NCBI GenBank assembly: GCA_963802915.1
Contig: CAWDKQ010000009.1
Location: 496,001 to 560,000 of the forward strand
DNA from: JAICMB01 sp963802915
GTDB taxonomy: Bacteria > Acidobacteriota > Terriglobia > Bryobacterales > Bryobacteraceae
Length of the DNA stretch: 64,000 nt
Reading direction: 5' to 3'
In this document: positions 8,317-16,858 of the stretch, in pieces
Position numbering within the stretch: position 1 is the first letter of the stretch
Layout of the letters: every line of letters starts with the position of its first letter
Program-made: the position numbers and the translations under genes
Notes under the pieces: generated by a model
Database searches by the model: none
What the model was told of the DNA's origin: nothing
Seen by the model: the letters and a program-made list of their open reading frames with translations, nothing else

Positions 8317-9765
8317 CTAATTCGCAGTCCACTGATATGTCGCGATCGAGAGCGCCGGCAGATTCGCCGTCAGCACCTGTTTCCGCCAGCCAACGGTAAC
8401 CGTAGCGGGAGTGTTCCTCCGATTCAGGAGTTGCAGGACGAGGCCACCGTCCGGCGAGCGGAATGCCAACGCGCGGATCTTGTCTTCAGACCCTGACAGC
8501 GCAACACGAACAGCGCCTGGCCGCACGAACTTGCTGAAATGCGCCAAGTAATAATAGACCGCCATGTAGTCTACTTTCTTGGTTTGGCGATTCACGACCA
8601 CGACTGGCTGCTGGACATTCGGATCGGGGTTGCCGTGAACGGGAGAAGCCTGCCAAGGCCCGCCCTTCTCGTCGAGAATCATGTTCCAGTAAAGCCATGC
8701 GGAGGCGCCGGCCTCGATGTCGCCGAAAATCTGATTGCCCCAGAAGTCGCCATCTTCCCAGTCGTAGCGCGGCAGTTTGATATTCCTTGGCGCGTTCGCT
8801 TCGTAGGCCCAACAGATCTCGGTCATCCAGAACGGAATATCCGGATAACGTTTGATCAAGGCGGCGAGCTTGGCGAACTCCTTGAAGTCATAGCCGTGAT
8901 AAGGCGCCGAAGCGACGTACTTTCGCGCGTCCGGATCGTCGAGGACAGTCGGATAATTGGTCACCGCGTCGTCCCGGTCCGGCGCTTCGCTCAATTGCAG
9001 TCTCGTCTTCACTCCAGCTTTCGCAAACAATGGACCAACATGGTTCTTCAGCAGGTCGCGAATTTCCGTATATGGAATTTTAGTGTAGACGCTGGGTTCG
9101 TTGAACAGGCTGACATAGTCGATGTGCACGCCGTGCTTTTCGTATTCCTGCGCGTAGCGCAAGTAATAATGAGCAAGGGCGTCGTAGTATATTTTGTTCA
9201 CGTCCTGGTTTTTCGCCACATCCACGAGCATCCAATCCGGCGGGTAATCCATCGGCGACTGCAGCACGAATTTACCGTAACGGCTCGCTGCCTTGATAAA
9301 CGAAATTAAGCCATTCGGTGCGAGATCGCGGGCGATCGAGAAGTTCTTCATACCGACATCGCCGGGCGTCTCGTCGTAGGTATAGTAAGGGCCGGAGGAC
9401 TGGAAGTCAGTACCCGCAATGGGGCTTTTCATCGCAGAGAAGCCGGCGCCTTGAACAGGATCGAAAAGAGCGGCGAGCAACGCATCCTGTTTAGGCTTGT
9501 CGAGAGAGAGCAGGCAGATCATTCCGGCTTCGAGGAATGTCGCGCCAAAGCCGTCTATGCGCTGCAACGCTGCAGAGTCATCGATGCGAAACGCCGCAGT
9601 TCCCGCAGACGCAGCCGACTGCAGCTGGAGGGACGCTTTTTGCGCGATCCGGTCTCCCGCCTTGGAAGATATATGGACCGTAACATCCGTCGCCAGGAGC
9701 GATGCCGCGCAGAGCGACAAGATTGCCAGAACCTTACTTGCCGCCAGCGCGTTGTTTTTGTACAT
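8317..9765 (-). CDS. Glycoside hydrolase family 30 (glucosylceramidase-like)
   Basis: 482 residues with a hydrophobic signal segment (~8-25), so probably exported. The GH30 pattern is clear: QRIDGFGATFLEA near 68-80, the GTDFQSSGPYYTYDE region near 118-132, acid/base Glu223 in FNEPS and nucleophile Glu316 in MTEICWA. A C-terminal beta domain ends in the usual GH30 beta-side structure. Family members hydrolyse beta-glucosylceramide, beta-1,6-glucans, beta-xylans or beta-fucosides; the features resemble the GH30_1/GH30_3 side rather than xylanases. The start overlaps the end of the deacetylase gene by 32 bases, suggesting coupled translation. Substrate is inferred only as a beta-glycoside. Confidence 0.88.
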   Translation of the reverse strand: MYKNNALAASKVLAILSLCAASLLATDVTVHISSKAGDRIAQKASLQLQSAASAGTAAFRIDDSAALQRIDGFGATFLEAGMICLLSLDKPKQDALLAALFDPVQGAGFSAMKSPIAGTDFQSSGPYYTYDETPGDVGMKNFSIARDLAPNGLISFIKAASRYGKFVLQSPMDYPPDWMLVDVAKNQDVNKIYYDALAHYYLRYAQEYEKHGVHIDYVSLFNEPSVYTKIPYTEIRDLLKNHVGPLFAKAGVKTRLQLSEAPDRDDAVTNYPTVLDDPDARKYVASAPYHGYDFKEFAKLAALIKRYPDIPFWMTEICWAYEANAPRNIKLPRYDWEDGDFWGNQIFGDIEAGASAWLYWNMILDEKGGPWQASPVHGNPDPNVQQPVVVVNRQTKKVDYMAVYYYLAHFSKFVRPGAVRVALSGSEDKIRALAFRSPDGGLVLQLLNRRNTPATVTVGWRKQVLTANLPALSIATYQWTAN

Positions 9766-10546
9766 ACCTGCCTATTTTTTCGACTGTATCGACCCAGATC
9801 CCGTTCGCCGGATCCCGAACGTACTTCAAGAGCTCTTCGAGTGCCTTGATGTCCGTGGTCTGCTCTTCTCCGGGCTTGCCCATCTCGTGTCCCACAAAGA
9901 TCACCCAGCGTCCGCTCTTGGTCGCGTCGGAGATTAGATCGAAGATCTGCTTTATGGTGAGCCCATCCAATACGGTTCCCATGGTTTGAACGAGATCGCA
10001 AACATTAGGATTGTTGGGGGATTCGTCCAGATACCCGCGGCCGACCACGAATCTCGAAGCGACCAGCGGGACATAACTTTTCACTTCGGCGCCCCGTCCC
10101 ACAAATTTCTGCCCGCAGGGATACGCGAAAGTCACCGGCTTGACGCCGAGGAGCCGTTCCACCTCCGCATTCGCGCCGTCCAACTCCTTGGCGATCGTCG
10201 CGAGTGTGTAGTCTTCCAGGCCGTTGTGCACGGAAAACTCGTAGTTTGCCGTGCACGGGTGCGACATGGAGTGGTTGCCGATTTCATGACCGTGCGCAAC
10301 CACCTGTTTCCAGCCTGCCAGCCGCTCCTTGACTCCCGACGGCAAGACAAAAAATGTCGCCTTGATACTGTACTTTTCGAACACCGCGACACCGGTGTCG
10401 ATCTGACTAAGCCGCGCATCGTCGAAGCTCAGACTGATGGCCGCGCGTTTACCTGCCGGCCACTGGAAAGATTGTTGTCCCTGAATCGGGGCGATCATGA
10501 GAGCCGCGCCGAAGACAACGAGAAAGCGGAACGGATTCCCTAGCAT
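9734..10546 (-). CDS. Polysaccharide deacetylase (NodB domain), exported
   Basis: 270 residues with a signal peptide (first ~23). The NodB fold shows motif 1 as SFDDA with Asp42-Asp43 and metal-binding motif 2 as His92 and His96 in HSMSH. Motif 3 (AYPCGQK) follows. Carbohydrate esterase family 4 proteins remove N- or O-acetyl groups from chitin-like polymers, peptidoglycan or xylan using a metal ion. Here it stands between a DegT-type aminotransferase (12 bases upstream) and GH30 (overlapping), so deacetylation before glycosidic cleavage is a reasonable inference. Motif 1 ends in Ala rather than the usual Gly, a mild variation. Confidence 0.87.
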   Translation of the reverse strand: MLGNPFRFLVVFGAALMIAPIQGQQSFQWPAGKRAAISLSFDDARLSQIDTGVAVFEKYSIKATFFVLPSGVKERLAGWKQVVAHGHEIGNHSMSHPCTANYEFSVHNGLEDYTLATIAKELDGANAEVERLLGVKPVTFAYPCGQKFVGRGAEVKSYVPLVASRFVVGRGYLDESPNNPNVCDLVQTMGTVLDGLTIKQIFDLISDATKSGRWVIFVGHEMGKPGEEQTTDIKALEELLKYVRDPANGIWVDTVEKIGRYVQKQRAGGK

Positions 10547-10558
10547 TTGAGTGTCACC

Positions 10559-11854
10559 TCACAGTATCGCGGAAAGGGTCTTCTCAAATGCCTTGCTGAT
10601 ATCTTTCTCGTCCTGCGGTGTCAGGCATGAAGGGATTGGAATCAGGATGCTCCTCTCAAAGAGGCTGTCGGCAAAGGGGCACGCGCCCTTCGAATAGTCT
10701 CGAACAGAACCCTCATTCACGGGAAGACTCCAGGGGAGGCCGCGACGCGCAACCAGGCTCAGGTTGTTGTAGTAAAGGTGAAGTCCCCATTCGGACATGA
10801 GAATGTTGGACAGTCCTTGTTCGAACGTCACGATTCCTTCAGCCCGCAGCGCCGCGTTCACAGCCACGGCGATGGCTTCATCCGGATAAGTGGTGATCAG
10901 GAAACAACCGGTATCGCCGGCAGGATCGAGAATGCGTCTCAGGCTTACCTCGGGGAACCGTGCCAGTGACTTTCGAATGCGATACTTGCTGTCGCGCATG
11001 TGCTCCGCGATCGCCGGCAGTTTCTTCAGTTGAACTCGCAAGACCGCGGCGCGAAGCTCGTCCATGCGGTAACCGCGGCCCCACAGGCATAGTTCGGGAT
11101 CGTCGAAGATGAGACGACCATCCTCATCGCGCGCGTACCCGAGATCGTGAAACGCGACCGACCTGCGATAGAGGTTGAGGTCGTTGGTCACAACACAGCC
11201 GCCCTCTCCGGAGGTCATGTTCTTGTTCATCTGGAAGCTGAAGATGGCCATGTCTCCGAACGACCCCACCTTGCGGCCCTGGATGGTTCCACCCGCGCAT
11301 TGGGCGCAATCTTCGAGCAGGAACAGGCCGCGCTCACGGGCGATTGCTGCAATAGCGGGAGCATCTCCAGGAGCGCCGCTCATGTGGATCAGGATGATGC
11401 CGCTTGTGCGTGATGTGATCTGGGACCGAACGGCTTGCGGGTCGAGACAGAATGTGTCGTCGATGTCGGCCAATACAGGAATCGCCCCGAGATTGACGAC
11501 CGCAGCAACGACAGAGACCCACAGATACGCAGGTACGATCACTTCCTGCCCCGGACCAACACCTAACGCCGAGAGAGCCGTATGCAGTGCTCCGGTTCCG
11601 CTGCCGGTCGCCAGTGCGTATTCCACTCCGATGAACTGGGCGAACTCCGATTCGAAGATCTCAGTCTCCCTCTGCGGATCGAGCCCGTAGTAGCGAAACG
11701 TGGAGCGGGATCGCACCACTCGCGTGACCGCCTCAACCTCTTCCCCGTCCATGTAATGAGCACCGGGAAACTCCAGGGGCAGCGGGACGGATCGAACCGG
11801 CGTACCTCCTTCGATGGCTAAATCTTTTCGAACCAAGTCTTGTTGTTGTTCCAC
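10559..11854 (-). CDS. DegT/DnrJ/EryC1/StrS-type PLP-dependent sugar aminotransferase
   Basis: 431 residues from a GTG at 11854, preceded by AAGGTG at suitable spacing; an ATG 37 codons further upstream (11965) is possible but would add residues with no family match. Fold type I motifs are present: GSGTGALHTAL (cofactor phosphate), EDCAQ at 181-185, and the PLP lysine Lys211 in FQMNKNMTSGEGG. Family members transaminate keto-sugars or, like some scyllo-inosose enzymes, cyclic polyols. It is not secreted, unlike its operon neighbours, and lies 12 bases upstream of the deacetylase gene. Its place in a degradative rather than surface-polysaccharide locus is unusual; the substrate is unknown. Confidence 0.88.
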   Translation of the reverse strand: MEQQQDLVRKDLAIEGGTPVRSVPLPLEFPGAHYMDGEEVEAVTRVVRSRSTFRYYGLDPQRETEIFESEFAQFIGVEYALATGSGTGALHTALSALGVGPGQEVIVPAYLWVSVVAAVVNLGAIPVLADIDDTFCLDPQAVRSQITSRTSGIILIHMSGAPGDAPAIAAIARERGLFLLEDCAQCAGGTIQGRKVGSFGDMAIFSFQMNKNMTSGEGGCVVTNDLNLYRRSVAFHDLGYARDEDGRLIFDDPELCLWGRGYRMDELRAAVLRVQLKKLPAIAEHMRDSKYRIRKSLARFPEVSLRRILDPAGDTGCFLITTYPDEAIAVAVNAALRAEGIVTFEQGLSNILMSEWGLHLYYNNLSLVARRGLPWSLPVNEGSVRDYSKGACPFADSLFERSILIPIPSCLTPQDEKDISKAFEKTLSAIL

Positions 11855-12006
11855 GAGAATCACCTTTTGGCACACTTCGAGCGAACTGCTCCGCTTGCTT
11901 ACGCGCGCGGTTCCGTAGGACCGTGACAATCCAGGAAACCCTTGCGGAGCATAGATCGAGAGCAAGGGAGACTGCCGAAGTCAGCCCCCCTTGATTTGGT
12001 TGTGGT

Positions 12007-15000
12007 TTAGAAAATGAACTTCGCGGCGATCTGTCCGATGCGCGGGGGCGCTTGGACAGATGTGATTCGCCCGAAAGTGGAACCGGAGAACAATCCGTTC
12101 GGATTGCCGAATTGCGCGTGATTAAAGACGTTGAAGAACTCGGCCCGGATTTGTAGCGTCATGTTTTCCCGGATAGCCGTTTCCTTGTGTAACCCGACGT
12201 TCCAATTGTCGAGTCCCGGTCCATGGAAAAACCGCTTGGGCACGTCTCCAAAGCTCCCGAGCGGCGGCAGGCTGAAGCCGGCGGGTGTCATCCAGATATG
12301 GCCGTCGGTGCGCGGGTTACCTGCGTACTGGATCTGGCCCGTGAAATCAGGCGGATCGAGCCCGGCGGTGCCGTGCAGGGATTGGTCGTAGGCGCCAGTC
12401 ACATTAACCGGCAAACCCGTCGACATACGTGTGATGCCGCCGATCTCCCATCCTTTTACGAGACGGCTCGGAAGCGCGTGAAATGCCCGGTCTAAGGGAA
12501 TCGCGTAGTTGTAGCTGGCGACAAAGTTACTCGTTATATCAAAGCTCGATAGCGCCCTGCTCAACGAGTGATTCGCAAAATTCATGCGATCGTTAAAGTA
12601 AGAACCGTCATCCAGAGACTTGGCCCAGGTGTAGGCAAACAGGAACGACGAATTGCCTTTGTGCCGTGCCAAACTTGCCTGCAAGGAGTTGAAGTCTGAA
12701 TTCGCCCAGTTTGCTTCGTAGAACGTAGTCCCAAAGTTCGAACCCAGAGGCCCCCTGGTTCCCTGGATTTGAGTGCCATTAGGAAGCGTAAAGGTCGAAT
12801 CTTCGAGGTTCCTGCCACACTGCAGGGTTCCTGCCATCACGCCGGAGCCCCTTAGACTCAAGCATTCCGCGGAGTTCCCCGGGTTGGCTTCGGTCATGGT
12901 GAGTAGCCTTCGCCCCAGGGTCCCGACGTACCCGACACTGAGCAACATCGAACCGCTGAGTTCACGCTGGAGCGTCAGATTGTAGTCAACGCCATAAGGA
13001 GTCTTGTTGTCAGTTTTGTACGCCGTCACAGCGACCAGCGGGAGGTACGGAGCGAAATTGAAGTTCTTCGCCGCTGCGCTGCCAGCCGCCGGAATAATAT
13101 AAGGGAAGACCTGCCCTTGAGAGATTCCCGTGGCCCTCGAGAGGAACGGCTGCTCGAACAACGGCGGCGCAGTCGACGCCCAATACTCGCCGAACGGTGT
13201 GGTTCCGATGTCCCAATATGAAGTCTGGTCTTGTGTGGCCGTGTAGAAGATGCCCGAACCAAACCGAATGCTGGTCTTTCCGGGTTCACCCAGGATACTC
13301 TTCAGCAATCCCGAAGAGGCTGTGGGCGAGTAGGCGAAACCGAATCGGGGAGCGAAGTCGTTCCATCGGACCGGCGCCAAAGTTTTCGGAACACCCGGGT
13401 CGCCCGGATACACCAATCCCCTGGGAGCTCCGGGATACTCAATGGATTGCTCGCCCGGAATAATCGCGGTGAGCTTGTTCTGAGTGTCATACCACGGTGT
13501 GCTGACTTCCCAACGCACTCCGAAGTTCATAGTGAAGTTGGGAGAGACCTTAAAGGAATCCTGTATGTAGGCGCCGCCGTATTCGCTACGGCCATCGAGA
13601 ACTTGCGGGCTCGCTTGCGAATACCCGGACGGTGCTCCGAGCAAGTAGTCGGCTACATCGCTGCCGGTTTCGGTTCCGTTGAAGTTGAACGCACCAACGT
13701 AGTCTCCGCCGTTGCGATTGTTCATTTGATAGTAACGATACTCGGCCCCGAACTTTAGCGTGTGGCGTCCGAGAATCTTGGAGTAGTTATCGCCTATCGA
13801 GTAAGTGTTCTGAATTCCGTTACTGGTGCCCGGGTCGCCAAAACCGAAATTGTTTAGCTGGATGTCGGGAACTGACGAGTAGCCCGTAGGTCCGGCGTTG
13901 TTGATGCCGAGAGTGCCGGCGCCGGTCACAAAACCCAAGCTCGACAGACTCGGTACGTTGCCGGGTTGTGGGATCGATCGCGCGACGATGCGAGCGTAGC
14001 TCAACCGGAATTCGTTGACGGCCGTGGGACTGACGATATAAGTGTTGGTCAGAGTGGCCAACTGATTCCTGTCCTTTGCGTCAGATCCGAACCCGTCGGT
14101 AAAGCTGCTGTTTCCATAAGGGTTCAATGATGTTGAGTCGTCGTAGTAATAATATCCCGACCAATTTCCCATTCGTTGCGTGAGATAATCCACGCGCTGT
14201 CCTAACTTAGTGTCGTTTGTATCGACCGAAATGGCAGCGTTGGAGTAGCCGTAGGTGCCCACATTTGGAAGCGGAATGTATCCCATCGTGCCTTTCGCGG
14301 CAGGCGAAAAAGCGCTCGTCGGAATGATGCCGTTCGGAAAGACGGAAGAGTAGGGCTCCCCGACTTGCACCGGATATCCGAGACGTTGCCCCAGCGTCTG
14401 TGCCCAATAATTCCCGACCACCGTGCCGGTTAGATTATCGACGCCAATGTCGCCGTTCCGCTGCGCCACGGAAAGCACTTGTACCTGGTTGGAGGTTCCT
14501 CCGTTTACGATTCGCGTGCCTTGATAATCCGTGAACCAGAATAATTTGTTCTTAACCGCGGGACCTCCGACAGCGTACCCGAACTGATTCTGTTTCAGCG
14601 CGCCTTTGCCGGTGTCGAAGAAACCCCTGGCGTCGAAGTCGTCATTGCGCAGGAATTCGAACGCCGTGCCATGGATGCTGTTCGTCCCGCTCTTGGTAAT
14701 CGTGTTCATGATCGCGCCGCTGAAACGCCCGTACTCGGCGTCAAAGCTGTTCGTGATCAATCGAAACTCCTGGACCGCGTCGAGGTTCGGTTGGATGCCG
14801 GCCTCGAAATTGGCAGCGCCGGAAACATCGCCGCCGTTCACCAGGAAGCCATTATTGTTTTCGCGCTGGCCGTTCACCGAGATCGTTCCGGCTCCCTCAT
14901 TGCGCGAACTGACGGCTGCGACTCCCGACTGCAAGCCAAGTAGATCGATATAGCTGCGGCCGTTGAGCGGCAGCTCCATGATCTTCTTTTCGTCGATGAC

Positions 15001-15408
15001 GTCGCCGAGCTGCGTATTGGTGGTCTCAACCTGTACTGCATTGGCCTCCACCGTCACTTCGGCCTTCGTATCGCCGACCTTGAAACTAATGTCAATTTGC
15101 CGCTGCTGATTGACGGTCAAAACAATGCCCGTCTCGACGACCGTCTGGAATCCATCCATGGCGGCCTGTACCCGGTACCGTCCGACCGGAAGCGCGAGAA
15201 GCCGATACTGGCCCAGCGCGTCGGTCGTGGTTTCCACGATTTGATTTGTGTCCTCGTTCGTGACGACTATCTTTGCGCCTACAATGACGGCCGCTGTAGG
15301 GTCCGTGACTACGCCGAGGATGGAACCAGTAACATCAGCCAGCAGTGTGACTTGTGAACATAGAAGCACACTGACAGCAAGAATCAAGAACCTGATCTGT
15401 ATCTTCAT
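12007..15408 (-). CDS. TonB-dependent receptor, Oar-like, with carboxypeptidase-regulatory domain
   Basis: 1133 residues. A signal peptide (~1-24) leads into a carboxypeptidase-regulatory-like beta-sandwich (~25-110), a plug domain (~120-240) and a large 22-strand-type beta-barrel ending in Phe-Ile-Phe, the aromatic C-terminus of outer-membrane proteins. These receptors are abundant in Acidobacteriota and import ligands across the outer membrane with TonB energy. I see no SusD partner nearby, in line with this group. It lies 152 bases upstream of the DegT-deacetylase-GH30 group and 117 bases downstream of the ceramidase-like gene, so it could import products of the exported hydrolases. The ligand is unknown. 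Confidence 0.92.
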   Translation of the reverse strand: MKIQIRFLILAVSVLLCSQVTLLADVTGSILGVVTDPTAAVIVGAKIVVTNEDTNQIVETTTDALGQYRLLALPVGRYRVQAAMDGFQTVVETGIVLTVNQQRQIDISFKVGDTKAEVTVEANAVQVETTNTQLGDVIDEKKIMELPLNGRSYIDLLGLQSGVAAVSSRNEGAGTISVNGQRENNNGFLVNGGDVSGAANFEAGIQPNLDAVQEFRLITNSFDAEYGRFSGAIMNTITKSGTNSIHGTAFEFLRNDDFDARGFFDTGKGALKQNQFGYAVGGPAVKNKLFWFTDYQGTRIVNGGTSNQVQVLSVAQRNGDIGVDNLTGTVVGNYWAQTLGQRLGYPVQVGEPYSSVFPNGIIPTSAFSPAAKGTMGYIPLPNVGTYGYSNAAISVDTNDTKLGQRVDYLTQRMGNWSGYYYYDDSTSLNPYGNSSFTDGFGSDAKDRNQLATLTNTYIVSPTAVNEFRLSYARIVARSIPQPGNVPSLSSLGFVTGAGTLGINNAGPTGYSSVPDIQLNNFGFGDPGTSNGIQNTYSIGDNYSKILGRHTLKFGAEYRYYQMNNRNGGDYVGAFNFNGTETGSDVADYLLGAPSGYSQASPQVLDGRSEYGGAYIQDSFKVSPNFTMNFGVRWEVSTPWYDTQNKLTAIIPGEQSIEYPGAPRGLVYPGDPGVPKTLAPVRWNDFAPRFGFAYSPTASSGLLKSILGEPGKTSIRFGSGIFYTATQDQTSYWDIGTTPFGEYWASTAPPLFEQPFLSRATGISQGQVFPYIIPAAGSAAAKNFNFAPYLPLVAVTAYKTDNKTPYGVDYNLTLQRELSGSMLLSVGYVGTLGRRLLTMTEANPGNSAECLSLRGSGVMAGTLQCGRNLEDSTFTLPNGTQIQGTRGPLGSNFGTTFYEANWANSDFNSLQASLARHKGNSSFLFAYTWAKSLDDGSYFNDRMNFANHSLSRALSSFDITSNFVASYNYAIPLDRAFHALPSRLVKGWEIGGITRMSTGLPVNVTGAYDQSLHGTAGLDPPDFTGQIQYAGNPRTDGHIWMTPAGFSLPPLGSFGDVPKRFFHGPGLDNWNVGLHKETAIRENMTLQIRAEFFNVFNHAQFGNPNGLFSGSTFGRITSVQAPPRIGQIAAKFIF

Positions 15409-15525
15409 GAGTTAAATCCCCACGCTTTCTGCGCCATGCTGCGAAACAACCAAAAAACTTGTATGAAAGCATGTTACAGCCCTGTGTTTCCGCGCGATGA
15501 GGACAGTTATGCTTTCGCGGGTACT

Positions 15526-16830
15526 TTAACGCTGTACCGGCGCGGACGGGTTCGCGGGAGGAGTGATATACGGCGTGGCATTCGGCCGGAGCGAATCGAG
15601 CAACTGGTAGACGCGGATTGTAGCGTCGTCCAGCATGCGTTCCGCCGCTCCGGGTTCGATCCAGGTAGCGTCATCGTTGGCGCCATAGCCGCCTTCGGCC
15701 GCCGCGCGAATGGTTGGAAAGTATCCGTAATACCCGTTCGCATAGCCGGCGAACAAACAATCCGCGACGGGGCACGCGTCTCGCCAGCGTGTTTGAAACG
15801 CAACGAACGGCTCGCCCGGCATGCTGATCAGCGCGATTTGCTTATCGATCAGGATGGCTGATACAGGCAAATGGAAATCGGTCTTCGCCGCGGCTGTCCA
15901 GCGGCCATGAAACAGGAGCGTGTCTTCCGCCACTTGGAGCAGAGGATGCTCCGGCGCGCTGGTCTGAATCTCTTTCGCCACGCGCAATGCTTCATTCGCG
16001 ATTACCCCGCCAGTCCAGTCCCGTTTCCCGACCGGGTCCTGATCCGGCGGAACATCGGCATGGTAAGGATTGATATCTCCGCAAGCGCCCTGCACATAGA
16101 GACAGACCGTCGCACCACCGAATGACGATTCGACTTTCGCTGTCAGCGGCCCAATGAAATCGGCCGAGTAAGAAAGCCCATTTACTCCAAAAACGACTGG
16201 ATGCAGGGCGTGGTTGATCAGAATTGCTATCGGGCGGCCATGTTTGTCGTCGATTCGAAGGACCGCAACGCTGCGGTCGATCGGTCCCATTGGCTTGCGC
16301 TCCGGGTCTTCCCAAATCATCTCGATCTTGCCGTTGGGCCTCATCTTACGCCGGTTGTAACCGACATCGACACTGCCATAACCAATTCCTAACTGCGCTT
16401 CGACGGCTTGTCGATGCGCAGTGAGAATGGCTTTCGAAACTTTGTCGAGGGTCTCGCGCTCCCAAGGGGAAGAAGTATTCTCTTCGTCCGCAATGATGGG
16501 AGCTGAATGCGTATGAGTCGCCACGACGAGAATGTGTGAGATGCCGCTCGAAGCTTGGGCTTGCTCTCGCAATGCTGTGAGCCACCACGGGCCAAAGACG
16601 CGGCACACATCCAAAGTGACGATCGCCAGCCGTTCCTCCGATGTTTCCAGCACGAGGACGCGTGCATGCAGAGGGTCGATTATTCCAGTAGACGGCGCGG
16701 TGCGGTCAGCGAATCCCATCAGACGCAGGCCGACTGGCGGAGTGATATCGACCCGCGCCGCACCGGCTTTGAATTCAGCGGAAAGCGGCGCTAGAAAGAG
16801 TAAGGGGAGAACCCACAGTTTATAATGCAT
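15526..16830 (-). CDS. Neutral/alkaline ceramidase N-terminal-domain-like hydrolase, exported
   Basis: 434 residues with a signal peptide (~18). The start of the mature protein, AGAARVDITPPVG, and the metal-site motif THTHSAP near 108-114 match the N-terminal catalytic domain of neutral/non-lysosomal ceramidases, zinc enzymes that cleave the amide of ceramide. Full ceramidases are ~650-750 residues with an extra C-terminal Ig-like domain that is absent here. Short versions are common in soil bacteria beside sugar genes and may act on other amides or esters. It follows the alpha/beta hydrolase by 28 bases and probably shares its transcript. Activity on ceramide is not established. Confidence 0.83.
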   Translation of the reverse strand: MHYKLWVLPLLFLAPLSAEFKAGAARVDITPPVGLRLMGFADRTAPSTGIIDPLHARVLVLETSEERLAIVTLDVCRVFGPWWLTALREQAQASSGISHILVVATHTHSAPIIADEENTSSPWERETLDKVSKAILTAHRQAVEAQLGIGYGSVDVGYNRRKMRPNGKIEMIWEDPERKPMGPIDRSVAVLRIDDKHGRPIAILINHALHPVVFGVNGLSYSADFIGPLTAKVESSFGGATVCLYVQGACGDINPYHADVPPDQDPVGKRDWTGGVIANEALRVAKEIQTSAPEHPLLQVAEDTLLFHGRWTAAAKTDFHLPVSAILIDKQIALISMPGEPFVAFQTRWRDACPVADCLFAGYANGYYGYFPTIRAAAEGGYGANDDATWIEPGAAERMLDDATIRVYQLLDSLRPNATPYITPPANPSAPVQR

Positions 16831-16858
16831 TAAGATGCCTTGAGTTTTGCGTCGGAGC

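Noticed and set aside
8539..9309. 256-codon plus-strand open frame
   Set aside because: It lies wholly antisense to GH30, which carries both catalytic Glu motifs; the opposite product is low-complexity and unrelated to any family.
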